Positions 48,985 through 58,612 of a DNA stretch of 64,000 nt are shown one piece after another. Numbering within the stretch: position 1 is the stretch's first letter; every line of letters starts with the position of its first letter. The position numbers and the translations under genes are program-made. Under the pieces are notes generated by a model. The model was not told the DNA's origin and ran no database searches. It saw nothing but the letters and a program-made list of their open reading frames with translations. This stretch comes from Hyphomicrobiales bacterium (GTDB lineage Bacteria; Pseudomonadota; Alphaproteobacteria; Rhizobiales; Rhizobiaceae). The stretch is taken from contig UEIF01000026.1 of the NCBI GenBank assembly GCA_900468805.1, positions 42,961-106,960 of the forward strand. Reading direction: 5' to 3'.

Positions 48985-50910
48985 ATGCGGATTAGAGGGA
49001 CGGGCCTGAGAACTGGTATTGCGTATCGAGCAGGCGCCATGGTGGTGGTCGCAGCGGCGGCTGCATTTTCACCAGTCCTCGTGGGCAATGCCTACGCATT
49101 CAAGCTTTTTGGCATCACCATATTCGGCAAGGACGAGGACGAGAACCTGCAGGTGCCCGATCCTGTGCGCTATGACGTCGACCTCGAAGCCGGGACAGCC
49201 GATAGCGACCTCAAGGAGGCGCTGGAGAACAGCTCTCGCCTCGTCGGCGACAAGAACCGCCCGGTTTCAGGCGATCTGGGCGTCGTCGTGAAAGCCCGCG
49301 ACGACCGCGACAGGCTGATCGCCACGCTTTACGAAAAGGCGCGCTACGGCGGCGTGGTGACGATTACCATCGACGGCCGCAACATAGACGATCTGCCGCC
49401 GAACCCGACTTTCGATCGCTCGAAGCCCATTCCGGTCAAGGTGGATATAGCGCCTGGCCCGGTCTTCACTGTCAATGAAGTACAGTTCGGCGGCGATGCT
49501 GCACACCGTAACCCTGCCGATTACGATCTCTCTCCAGGCGAACGGGCCGGCTCGCTCGCCATCATCAAGGCCGGTGATACGATCGTCGACCAGTTGAAGA
49601 GCGAGGGCAGGCCCTTTGCCAAACTGACCGAACGCCGTGTGGTCGCCGACCACAGCAAGAATACTGTCGATGTCGTTCTCGCTGCCGAAGGCGGTCCGGT
49701 CGCTCCGATCGGCGACGTCGGCGTGACTGGGGAGGAAAGGGTCAAGCCGGAATTCATCCAGCGCTACTCCCGCCTGCAGAAGGGCGAAGCCTATTCGCCG
49801 GAGGCGCTGAGGAAGGCGGGTGAACGCCTGCGCGCGCTTGGCGTGTTCTCCAGTGTGACGATCCACGAAGGCGACGCGCTGGCCTCCGATGGTACCTTGC
49901 CCATGACGATCGAGATTTCCGAAGGCAAGCGGCGCTATCTCGGCGTCGGCGCACAATATTCGACGATCGACGGCTTCGGCGTCAACGGCTACTGGGGCCA
50001 TCGCAATCTGTTCGGCGGGGCAGAATCGCTGCGTATCGAAGGCGCCGTCTCGCGCCTCGGCGAAGCGTCCGACGTCGGCGATCTCGATTATTCCGCCGGT
50101 GTCCTCTTCACGAAGCCGGGCTTCATCCATCCGTCCGCTACGCTGAAGGCCGGCATCGTCGCCAAGACGGAAAATCCGGATGCTTATAATGCGAAGCTTG
50201 TTACCGCCTCACTCGGCCTCTCCTATGAATTGACGGATCAGGACACCATCTCCGCAGCCGGCGAGGTGAGCTTCGAGAATGATGACGACGCCTTCGGCAA
50301 CAACAATTATCTGACCTTTACGGTGCCGATCACCTATGATCGCGACGCCCGCGACGACAAATTCAATCCGACAGGGGGTTACCACGCCACGCTTTCGGCA
50401 AAGCCGGGCTATGAGTTCATGAACGGCACGGTCTACTCGGCCTTCGAAGGCTCAATTTCCGGCTATCTCGGCCTTGGCGCCGAAGACGGCATCGTCCTCG
50501 CCGGCAAGATCGCGGCCGGCACGCTGATCGGCGGCGATGGCGTTCAGGATATTCCCGCCACCCAGCGCTTCTTTGCCGGCGGCGGCGGCTCTGTGCGTGG
50601 CTACGGCTATCAGGAAATCTCGCCCTATAATGAAAACGGTGATGCGACCGGCGGCCGCTCCTATGTGACCAGCTCCTTCGAGGCGCGCATCAAGATCACC
50701 GATACGATCGGCGTCGTGCCCTTCATCGATATCGGCACGGTTTCGGACAGCATTACGCCTGATTTCTCCGATATCAGGGCCGGCGCGGGCGCCGGTATCC
50801 GCTATGCAACGCCTTTCGGCCCTCTGCGGCTTGATTTCGCCGTACCGCTGAACAAGTACGATGGTGGGACGGATTATGGAATTTATGCAGGCATAGGCCA
50901 GTCATTCTAG
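48985..50910 (+). CDS. tamA: Autotransporter assembly factor TamA (Omp85 family)
   Basis: TamA is the outer-membrane Omp85 half of the TamA-TamB complex. The 641-residue precursor has a signal peptide (about 1-38, ending NAYAF), POTRA-like domains (about 100-310: VTITIDGRNIDDL, PVKVDIAPGPVFTVNEVQF, DVVLAAEGGPVAPIGDVGVTGEERV), and a 16-strand barrel with the Omp85 hallmark VRGYGYQ (about 535) and a terminal Phe (IGQSF). The tamB gene follows after 66 bp. ATG 48985 is a good start for the signal peptide. Confidence 0.92.
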   Translation: MRIRGTGLRTGIAYRAGAMVVVAAAAAFSPVLVGNAYAFKLFGITIFGKDEDENLQVPDPVRYDVDLEAGTADSDLKEALENSSRLVGDKNRPVSGDLGVVVKARDDRDRLIATLYEKARYGGVVTITIDGRNIDDLPPNPTFDRSKPIPVKVDIAPGPVFTVNEVQFGGDAAHRNPADYDLSPGERAGSLAIIKAGDTIVDQLKSEGRPFAKLTERRVVADHSKNTVDVVLAAEGGPVAPIGDVGVTGEERVKPEFIQRYSRLQKGEAYSPEALRKAGERLRALGVFSSVTIHEGDALASDGTLPMTIEISEGKRRYLGVGAQYSTIDGFGVNGYWGHRNLFGGAESLRIEGAVSRLGEASDVGDLDYSAGVLFTKPGFIHPSATLKAGIVAKTENPDAYNAKLVTASLGLSYELTDQDTISAAGEVSFENDDDAFGNNNYLTFTVPITYDRDARDDKFNPTGGYHATLSAKPGYEFMNGTVYSAFEGSISGYLGLGAEDGIVLAGKIAAGTLIGGDGVQDIPATQRFFAGGGGSVRGYGYQEISPYNENGDATGGRSYVTSSFEARIKITDTIGVVPFIDIGTVSDSITPDFSDIRAGAGAGIRYATPFGPLRLDFAVPLNKYDGGTDYGIYAGIGQSF

Positions 50911-50976
50911 GCCAGTTACAAGGAATGCCGATTTCGCAGTGTTTTCCGACCTGTGGGCTGTCATGAAAACGGGATA

Positions 50977-53900
50977 ATGTCCTCTCCTATGCAAATGTTG
51001 GCGAAAATCATGAACTGGATGATGCGGCTCATCGGCTACGGCCTTGGCGCAGCGATCATCCTTGCCGTGATTGCGCTGGCGATCTTCGGCTTCACCTCCT
51101 TCGGCGCTCGCATCATCACCGAAAACGTCGCTTCCGCCCTTTCCAATCGCGATATGACGATATCGGTGCGCGAACCGGAAGGCTTGCTGACCGGCGGGCT
51201 GCGCGCAGCCGAGATCACGCTGTCGGATACGCGCGGCACGTTCGCGGAAATCCGCGGCATCGCCATCGACTGGAATCCTCTGGCGCTGTTGACCGGCACC
51301 TTCCACGCCAAGCAGGTCTCGGTCGCGTCCATCGACGTGCGCCGCAGGCCGGTACGGACCCTGCCCTCCAGGTCGGCGACACCGGAGGAGCAGAGTTCGG
51401 GTGGCTTCCGTCTTCCGTTGAAGATCGATATCGAACATCTCGCCCTGCCCGACATTTCTCTGGCGGAGCCGCTAACGGGTCGCGCCTTCTCGCTTGCCGC
51501 TGCAGGCAGCCTGAAAGCCGACAGCGACGGCGGAGAAGCGATGATCAACGTCAACCGCCATCAGGTTCCCGACGCGAAACTTTCCGCCGACGTCGCCTTT
51601 ACCCCGGCAAACAGCCGGCTACGGCTGAATGCCCAGCTTTCCGAACCGCAGGGTGGTCTGCTTGCCGGCTTCCTCGGCCTACCCGGCAGCCCCGCTGTCA
51701 ATATCGCACTCAACGGCGAAGGCCCGATTTCTGACTGGAACGGCAAGCTGCAGGCCGCGCTAGACGGCCAGCAACGTGCGTCGCTGGAAGGCAAGCACGC
51801 GATTACGCCGGACGGCCTGCATCATCTGGATCTCAAGGGCGGCGGTGATGTGAGTTCGCTGCTTCCCATGGCGTTCCGGCCGCTCTTTGCAGGCCAGACG
51901 AATATCGATGTATCCGCGACCTTCGACGATCACGGCAAGATCGATATCCAGACCGGCAATCTCGCGACCGGCAGCGTCGTCATCGCCGCCTCCGGCACGC
52001 TGGATCCTGCCGGCAACAACAGCCTGAACGCCAATGTCCTCGGCACCTCGGGTCCGGTCGACTTCCGCTGGCCGCTCGCCGATGGCGAAGCACGCTTCAT
52101 GATTTCGGGCCTTAATCTGGCTATGACGGGGCAGGCCCAGGCCGTTCGCATCAACGTCAGCGGATCGCTGGATTCCGCCACGATGCCGCAGGCCGATATC
52201 CGCAATGTCAAGCTGACGGCCAAGAGCGATGCCTTCAATCTCGCCAATGGTGCCGGCGATATCCAGTTGCGCCTCGTTGCGGGTGACGCCACCTTCACCG
52301 AGCCCAACCTCAACCGCGCCGTTCGGGGTCCGATCACACTTGTCGCGCCGCTTCAGATTTCGCGCAACGGCATCGGCTTCAACGGCACGACCGTTGAAAG
52401 CGCCAATATCGGCGCCGATCTCAACGGCTCCTATCGCCTGGCCGACAATACGCTGACCGGCAATGCTAAATTTACTGTCCAGCCCGCCGCCTTGCCGCCG
52501 GGCGTCGCCGAAAAGTTCGATGCACCGATCAATCTCGAAACCCAGATTGCAGGTACGATCCCCTCCAAGGTGACGCTGTCGAACATCACGGTCAAATCGC
52601 CGACCATCGAGGCAGGCGGCAATGTCGCCCTCGAAGACGACGTATTGACGGCAGATCTCGCCGGCAAGCTTCCCGATATCGGCAAGCTGCTGTCAGGCAC
52701 CAGCGGGGAAGCGGATTACAGCCTCAAGGCAAGCGGCACGCTTCCAGCACTTGCGCTCACCGCCAATGTGAAAGCCGCCAAACTGCAGATGGCCGATCGC
52801 AAGGTCGACGATCTCAACATCGATCTGACAGGCTCGGCCGATCCTGCCGCTCCGCAGGGCAGGATCGGCGCGACCGGCACGATAGATGGTCAGCCAATCG
52901 GCATCAATGGCGACGTCAAATCCGAAAACGGAACGATTTCCATCCCCGCGCTGACAGCCGATGTCGGCAGCAATCGTCTGGCGGGTAACCTCACGCTTTC
53001 GTCAGGCATGACGCCCGCGGGTGCGCTGACCTTCGACTTCCCTGATATAAGCCTGCTTGCCGCTCTCGGCGGCCAGAAGGCGGGCGGCGACCTCAAAGGC
53101 TCCGTCGATATCACCGGCAATGACGGCAAGATCGCGCTCAAGGTCGTCGCCAACGGCAGCGGTATTCACCGTGATACGCTGACGATCGCCAAACCGACGA
53201 TCGACGTGACCGTCAGCGACATCAAGGCTTTTGCAGCCAATGGCACCATACGGGCTGAAGAGTTCGGCGTCGGGACCAACAAGCTCACCGGCATTGCGCT
53301 CGATTTCGTCCAGCAGCAGACCCGCACCGACTTCAACCTCGATGCGGGATACGACGGCAATCCCCTGCAGGCGGCCGGCAATGTGCAATCCGCAGGCGGC
53401 ATGATTGATCTCAGCCTCGACCGCTTCGTCGCGCGCCCACGCGATATTCCAGTCGAACTGGCGTCGCCCGCGCAGATCAACGTCACCAAGGGAGTTGCCA
53501 GCCTGAACGGACTGACGGTCAAAACCGGCAGCGGCTCGGTATCCGTCACCGGTTCTGCTGGTGAGACATTGAAGATCGATGCCGTCATCACCGACTTGCC
53601 GGCAAGCCTTGCCAACAGTTTCGTGCCCAATCTTTCCGCCGACGGCACCATTTCCGGAACGGTCGGCGTGACCGGAACACCGGCCGTACCCACCGTCAAC
53701 TTCAAGCTCGACTGGAAGGATGCGGCCACTAGCCATACCAAGGGCGCCGGCATCGCACCTCTCGGCATCGCGACATCAGGCACTTTCGCAGACAACAAGC
53801 TGAACTTCGATGGCAATATCACGGGTGCCGATGGTCTTTCCCTCAAAGCTGCGGGTGATGTCGGTCTGGCGGCGCCGAATGCCCCGACACTCAATGTGAA

Positions 53901-56900
53901 AGCCGATATCGTCAGCCTGCCGGCAAAGATCGCCAATGGCTTCGTCCCCGATCTTGAAGCCGAGGGCACGGTTTCAGGAACGATCGCCGCGACGGGCACG
54001 CCGGCTGCACCATCAGCCGATTTCAAGCTGAACTGGAAAAATGCCGCGACGAGCCAGACAAAGAGTGCCAAGCTTACCGGTCTGTCCCTTAATGCATCCG
54101 GCAGGTTTGCGGATAACAAGCTCGATTTCGATACGGCGCTCACTGGCAAGGGCGGGCTATCGCTGAAAGCGCTCGGCAACGTCGCAATTTCAGGCGCCAC
54201 AATCGGCAACATCAAGGTGAATGCCGATCTGGCGAACGTGCCTGCTGGCATTGCCAACGGCTTCGTGAAAGATCTCGACGCCGACGGAGCGATATCGGGC
54301 ACGGTCTCCGCAACCGGCACGCCGGCAGCACCAGCTGCAGATTTCAAGCTAACTTGGCAGGACGCCACGACGCGGCACACTAAGACCGCGGGTTTGACCG
54401 GGCTGGACCTCACAGCAAACGGCCATTTTGCTGAACAGAAACTCGATTTCGATGCGAACCTCGCCGGACCGAAGGCCCTCTCGCTGAAAGCGACGGGCAA
54501 TGTGGAGCTCTCTGGAGCGGATGTCCGCAATATCGAGGTCGATGCCGAGCTCGCCAATCTTCCTGCGGGCCTTGCCAACGGCTTCGTTCCCGATCTCGGC
54601 GCCGAGGGCAAGATTTCCGGCAAGGCGTCCGCCTCCGGCTCGCTGCCGACACCATCAGTCACCTTCGATCTTGCCTGGGCGAATGCCGCAACACGCCAGA
54701 CGAAGAGCAACGGGCTCACCGGCCTCTCCGCCAAGGCCACTGGCAAATATGAAAATAACAGGGTCGATTTCGATGCTAATCTCGGCAGTGACAACGGCGC
54801 ACTTCTGAAGGCAAATGGCGGCGTGACGATCGACGGCACGGCAATTCGCGATCTCGCAGTCAATGCCGACATTGCGGGCCTGCCGGCAAACATTGCCAAC
54901 GGCTTCGTGCCCGGTCTCGGCGCCGAAGGCACGATCTCAGGCACCGCCGTCACCTCGGGCACACCGACGGAGCCGGTGGTCGATTTCAGGCTCGACTGGA
55001 TGAACGCGGCAACGCGCCATACCAAGACCGCCGGCCTCTCGGGCCTAGCAATCGCTGCTTCCGGCAAATATGTCAGTGACCGACTGGATTTCGATGCCAA
55101 TCTGAATGGCAAGGGCGGCGTCTCGCTGAAGGCCACCGGCAATCTTGCGCTCACCGGCACCACGATCCAGGGCATCGATGCAAAAGCTGATATAACCAAC
55201 CTGCCAGCGGCCGTGGCCAACGGTTTCGTTCCGGACCTCGGAGCCGAGGGCACCATCACGGCATCGGCCACTGCCTCAGGTTCGCTCACCGCACCCTCCG
55301 CCGATTTCAAGATCGACTGGAAAAACGCCGGAACGAAACACACCAAGACCGCCGGCCTCTCCGGCCTGACGCTCGCCGCTTCGGGCAAACTCGGCAAAGA
55401 CCGGCTGGATTTTGACGCCGATCTCAACGGCAACGGCGGCGTCTCGCTGAAGGCGGCGGGCAATCTCGAAATATCGGGCACGACCATCAAAGGCGTCGAC
55501 GTCAAGGCCGATGTCGCCAATCTGCCGGCGGCCGTCGCCAATGGCTTTGTCCCGAATCTGGGTGCAGCAGGCGCCATCTCGGCAACAGCCACTGCCTCGG
55601 GATCGCTTCCCCTTCCCTCGGTCGATTTCAAGGTCGACTGGAAGAATGCAGAAACGAGCCATACGAGGGGCGCCGGCCTTGCCCCGCTCACTATCGGCGC
55701 AAGCGGCAAGCTGGCCGACAACCGCCTGACGGTCGACACCAGCCTCGCCGGAGACGGCGGACTTTCGCTGAAGGGTGGCGGCAATCTCGCGATGACAGGC
55801 AACCGTGCCATGTCGATGCGTTTCAACGGCAGCGTTCCTTTCGCCGTTCTCGGCGCACAGCTCGCCCAGCAGGGTCTCGTTGCCGAAGGCGTCGCCAATG
55901 TGAATCTGGAAGTCAGCGGCACGACAGCTGTGCCTGTCATCAACGGGACGGTCACGACGGATGGCGCAAAGCTGATCGACGTGCGCCGCAACCTCGCCCT
56001 CGAAGGCCTCGGCGCGACCATTACCTTCAACGGCCAGCAGGCCGTCATTTCCCGCTTGAACGGCAGACTGGCAAGCGGCGGCTCGATCTCGGCGAGCGGC
56101 TCGGTTGGCATCAGCGGCAGTTTCCCCGCCGATCTTTCCATCCGTTTGGATCATGCGGTCTATGTCGACGGCACGCTGGTTGTCGCGACAGTGGACGGCA
56201 CGCTCGGCCTCAGGGGGCCGCTGCTTTCCAATCCCACGCTGAACGGCAAGCTTGACATCGAGAAGGCCTCGATCACCGTGCCGGAGAGGCTGCCGACATC
56301 GCTGCGTGAGATCGATATCCGCCATATCCATGCGCCACCTGCAGTGCTCGCCCAACTCAAGAACAATGGGCAGCAGCAGCCGCGGGAGAAATCTTCGACC
56401 ATCATGCTGGATATCCAGCTCGATGCACCCTCTCAGATCTTCGTGCGCGGCCGTGGCATCGATGCCGAAGTCGGCGGTAACATTACGATCCGCGGCTCGG
56501 CTGCCGCGCCCGAAGTCTCAGGCGCCTTCACGATGCGCCGCGGCCGTCTGACGATACTCAACCGCCGTCTCGATTTCTCCGATCGTAGTCGCATCACCTT
56601 TGCCGGCGACCTGACGCCTGCCCTCGATATGGAGGCGACTTCCACGACGGGCACGACGACGCTCACGGTGGATGTAGCAGGCCTCGCGACCGATCCTGCC
56701 ATCACTTTTTCCTCCTCTCCCGCACTGCCACAGGACGAGGTGCTGGCCCAGCTCATCTTCGGCCAGTCCATGTCGCGCCTGTCGCCGGTACAGATCGCCC
56801 AGTTGGCCGACGCCGTCAGCCAGCTGGCCGGCAATCGCTCAACCTCACTCTTCGAAGGCTTACGCAACCAGCTTGGTGTCGATGACCTCGACATCAGCAC

Positions 56901-57096
56901 GGATGAGAAGGGCCAGACGAGCGTCAGCGTTGGCCGCTATCTCAACGAACGGACCTATTTCGAACTGCAGCAGGGCGGAAAAGCCGGCGCCAAGGCAATC
57001 ATCAATCTCGATGTCGGCCGCGGCGTGAAGCTACGGGGTGCCGCCGGCGGCAATGGTGCAGGTGAAGCCGGCATCGTCTATGAGCATGAATATTGA
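50977..57096 (+). CDS. tamB: Translocation/assembly module TamB, repeat-expanded
   Basis: TamB is an inner-membrane-anchored, periplasm-spanning protein that pairs with TamA and, in recent work, moves lipids between membranes. The protein has about 2039 residues. It starts with one membrane helix (about residues 18-45), continues as AsmA/TamB-like beta-helix, and ends with the DUF490 (TamB) domain: IRGSAAAPEVSGAF, LLAQLIFGQSMSRL (here VLAQLIFGQSMSRL) and a final YEHEY. The middle contains seven 107-residue repeats (53596-55842). Starts at 50977 (MSSPMQM), 50989, 50995 and 51010 are possible; an upstream GTG (50953) is weak. It is larger than usual for TamB because of the repeats. Confidence 0.9.
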   Translation: MSSPMQMLAKIMNWMMRLIGYGLGAAIILAVIALAIFGFTSFGARIITENVASALSNRDMTISVREPEGLLTGGLRAAEITLSDTRGTFAEIRGIAIDWNPLALLTGTFHAKQVSVASIDVRRRPVRTLPSRSATPEEQSSGGFRLPLKIDIEHLALPDISLAEPLTGRAFSLAAAGSLKADSDGGEAMINVNRHQVPDAKLSADVAFTPANSRLRLNAQLSEPQGGLLAGFLGLPGSPAVNIALNGEGPISDWNGKLQAALDGQQRASLEGKHAITPDGLHHLDLKGGGDVSSLLPMAFRPLFAGQTNIDVSATFDDHGKIDIQTGNLATGSVVIAASGTLDPAGNNSLNANVLGTSGPVDFRWPLADGEARFMISGLNLAMTGQAQAVRINVSGSLDSATMPQADIRNVKLTAKSDAFNLANGAGDIQLRLVAGDATFTEPNLNRAVRGPITLVAPLQISRNGIGFNGTTVESANIGADLNGSYRLADNTLTGNAKFTVQPAALPPGVAEKFDAPINLETQIAGTIPSKVTLSNITVKSPTIEAGGNVALEDDVLTADLAGKLPDIGKLLSGTSGEADYSLKASGTLPALALTANVKAAKLQMADRKVDDLNIDLTGSADPAAPQGRIGATGTIDGQPIGINGDVKSENGTISIPALTADVGSNRLAGNLTLSSGMTPAGALTFDFPDISLLAALGGQKAGGDLKGSVDITGNDGKIALKVVANGSGIHRDTLTIAKPTIDVTVSDIKAFAANGTIRAEEFGVGTNKLTGIALDFVQQQTRTDFNLDAGYDGNPLQAAGNVQSAGGMIDLSLDRFVARPRDIPVELASPAQINVTKGVASLNGLTVKTGSGSVSVTGSAGETLKIDAVITDLPASLANSFVPNLSADGTISGTVGVTGTPAVPTVNFKLDWKDAATSHTKGAGIAPLGIATSGTFADNKLNFDGNITGADGLSLKAAGDVGLAAPNAPTLNVKADIVSLPAKIANGFVPDLEAEGTVSGTIAATGTPAAPSADFKLNWKNAATSQTKSAKLTGLSLNASGRFADNKLDFDTALTGKGGLSLKALGNVAISGATIGNIKVNADLANVPAGIANGFVKDLDADGAISGTVSATGTPAAPAADFKLTWQDATTRHTKTAGLTGLDLTANGHFAEQKLDFDANLAGPKALSLKATGNVELSGADVRNIEVDAELANLPAGLANGFVPDLGAEGKISGKASASGSLPTPSVTFDLAWANAATRQTKSNGLTGLSAKATGKYENNRVDFDANLGSDNGALLKANGGVTIDGTAIRDLAVNADIAGLPANIANGFVPGLGAEGTISGTAVTSGTPTEPVVDFRLDWMNAATRHTKTAGLSGLAIAASGKYVSDRLDFDANLNGKGGVSLKATGNLALTGTTIQGIDAKADITNLPAAVANGFVPDLGAEGTITASATASGSLTAPSADFKIDWKNAGTKHTKTAGLSGLTLAASGKLGKDRLDFDADLNGNGGVSLKAAGNLEISGTTIKGVDVKADVANLPAAVANGFVPNLGAAGAISATATASGSLPLPSVDFKVDWKNAETSHTRGAGLAPLTIGASGKLADNRLTVDTSLAGDGGLSLKGGGNLAMTGNRAMSMRFNGSVPFAVLGAQLAQQGLVAEGVANVNLEVSGTTAVPVINGTVTTDGAKLIDVRRNLALEGLGATITFNGQQAVISRLNGRLASGGSISASGSVGISGSFPADLSIRLDHAVYVDGTLVVATVDGTLGLRGPLLSNPTLNGKLDIEKASITVPERLPTSLREIDIRHIHAPPAVLAQLKNNGQQQPREKSSTIMLDIQLDAPSQIFVRGRGIDAEVGGNITIRGSAAAPEVSGAFTMRRGRLTILNRRLDFSDRSRITFAGDLTPALDMEATSTTGTTTLTVDVAGLATDPAITFSSSPALPQDEVLAQLIFGQSMSRLSPVQIAQLADAVSQLAGNRSTSLFEGLRNQLGVDDLDISTDEKGQTSVSVGRYLNERTYFELQQGGKAGAKAIINLDVGRGVKLRGAAGGNGAGEAGIVYEHEY
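53596..55842 (+). repeat. Seven in-frame tandem repeats of 321 bp in tamB
   Basis: Seven units of exactly 321 bp (107 residues) begin at 53596, 53917, 54238, 54559, 54880, 55201 and 55522. Each starts LPAxxANGFVPxL, carries an EGxISG segment, then a W-N/D-A-A-T-x-x-T-K segment, and continues through a LDFDxxLxGxGGxSLKAxGN segment to VxADxxN. No unit is shortened or lengthened by even one codon, although they differ in sequence. The last one drifts away after about 75 residues. The pattern is beta-helix extension, giving a longer periplasmic bridge. Confidence 0.95.
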
Positions 57097-57103
57097 GGCT
57101 AGC

Positions 57104-57532
57104 CTAGAAACTCGCCTTGCTGGTCTTCAGGAGAATGTTGGTTTCGGTCGAGTTGATACCGTCGACGAGGCGTATGCGGCGAAGCGTCTCGTCGAAGGAG
57201 ACGAGGTCGCGGTCTTCGAGCTCCGCGACGAAATCCCATTTTCCGTTGGTGCTGTGAAGCGCGCGCACCTGCGGCAGGCCACGCAGCTGGGCCGCCACCT
57301 TGTCGGCCAGCTTGCCGAGCACCTCGATCATGACGATGGCCCGAACGCCGGCCGAACGTGTCTCGTGACCGGTGCGGATGGTGAAGCTGGCAATCGTGCC
57401 GTTTTCGACCATCCGGTCGATGCGTGCGGCAACTGTCGCCCGCGAAGCCCCTGTCATCGCCGCAAGCGAGGAGACGGAGATTCGCGAATTATGCCGAAGC
57501 GCGCTCAAAAGCTCGTTATCGAGATCGTCCAC
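57104..57532 (-). CDS. Lrp/AsnC family transcriptional regulator
   Basis: This 142-residue protein has an N-terminal helix-turn-helix (about 17-45, ISVSSLAAMTGASRATVAARIDRM) and an Lrp ligand-binding/oligomer domain (about 60-135: AIVMIEVLGKLADKVAAQLRGLPQVRALHSTNGKWDFVAELE). It is divergent from arginase and ornithine aminotransferase, so it most likely activates rocF-rocD when arginine or ornithine is present, as such neighbours do in Rhizobium, Agrobacterium and Brucella. Its stop is 7 bp from that of tamB. Confidence 0.88.
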   Translation of the reverse strand: MDDLDNELLSALRHNSRISVSSLAAMTGASRATVAARIDRMVENGTIASFTIRTGHETRSAGVRAIVMIEVLGKLADKVAAQLRGLPQVRALHSTNGKWDFVAELEDRDLVSFDETLRRIRLVDGINSTETNILLKTSKASF

Positions 57533-57663
57533 GGTTTCACTTTGTCAAATTAGCTTTATCAATCTGCGCAATCATAATCCATTTCTGACATTTTTCCATC
57601 TATTTGCCGCCGCCACTTTATCCCACTATCGGCCAAAACAGGCCTCAGAACGGAGCCCTCGGA

Positions 57664-58599
57664 ATGGAAGTACAATCTCGATCTGTCGCTCTTATCGGTG
57701 TTCCCCTTGAAGAGGGTTCGGGCCGCAGAGGCGCGGGCATGGGGCCGACTGCATTGCGCATTGCGGGCATCGACAAGGCGCTGACCGATCTCGGCCACAC
57801 TGCTGTCGACATGGGCGATCTTAGCATTGTCCCGGCCAGGGATCTGCCCAATCATCCGAAAGCGCATAATCTCCGCATCGTCGGCGCCTATACGCGCGCG
57901 CTCGAAGCAGCCACCTATGATGCGGCGAAAGCCGGCCACTTCCCGCTGATCCTTGGCGGAGACCACAGCCTTTCCATGGGTAGCGTCTCAGGCATGGCGC
58001 GTTTTGCTGCCGAAAAGGGCCGCCCGCTCTTCGTGCTGTGGCTCGACGCCCATTCGGATTTCAATACGCCCGAGACCTCTCCGTCGGGCAATATTCACGG
58101 CATGCCCGTCGCCTTCTTCTGCGGTCTGGCGGATTTTGCAGAGATACTGCCTAAAGAGCGTTCATTCGTCGATCCGAAGAAGATCTTCCAGGTGGGCATC
58201 CGCTCGGTCGATGCCTCGGAGCGAGTAGAAATCCGCAAGCATGGCGTCAATGTCTTCGACATGCGCTCGCTCGACGAACAGGGCGTGGCTGTGATCCTCC
58301 GCCAGATCCTGGAAACGGTCGAAAGGGCAAACGGCCTGCTGCATGTCAGCTTTGACGTCGATTTCCTCGATCCCGATTTTGCGCCGGGCGTTGGCACCAC
58401 GGTTCCTGGTGGCGCGACCTTCCGGGAAGCACATCTGATCATGGAGATGCTGTCCGACAGCGGGCTCGTCTCCTCGCTCGACCTCGTCGAGCTCAATCCT
58501 TTCCTTGATGATCGCGGCAAGAGCGCCCGCATCATGGTGGAGATGACGGCAAGCCTCTTCGGTCGCCGCATCTTCGATCGTCCTACGCGCGCCGCATAA
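57664..58599 (+). CDS. rocF: Arginase
   Basis: Arginase hydrolyses arginine to ornithine and urea, with a Mn pair. The 311-residue protein has the metal motifs GGDHS (about 97), DAHSDFNTP (about 127) and SFDVDFLDPDFAPG (about 229), which together supply the His and Asp ligands, and GVGTTVPGGAT. ATG 57664 gives the standard start MEVQSRSVALIGVPL. It forms an arginine-to-glutamate unit with rocD, 13 bp downstream, under the divergent Lrp-type gene. Confidence 0.95.
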   Translation: MEVQSRSVALIGVPLEEGSGRRGAGMGPTALRIAGIDKALTDLGHTAVDMGDLSIVPARDLPNHPKAHNLRIVGAYTRALEAATYDAAKAGHFPLILGGDHSLSMGSVSGMARFAAEKGRPLFVLWLDAHSDFNTPETSPSGNIHGMPVAFFCGLADFAEILPKERSFVDPKKIFQVGIRSVDASERVEIRKHGVNVFDMRSLDEQGVAVILRQILETVERANGLLHVSFDVDFLDPDFAPGVGTTVPGGATFREAHLIMEMLSDSGLVSSLDLVELNPFLDDRGKSARIMVEMTASLFGRRIFDRPTRAA

Positions 58600-58612
58600 G
58601 GGAGAACCGGCC

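Noticed and set aside
53166..56141. 991-codon open frame on the minus strand
   Set aside because: It is antisense to the tamB repeats and repeats with the same 321-bp period, so it only mirrors tamB.
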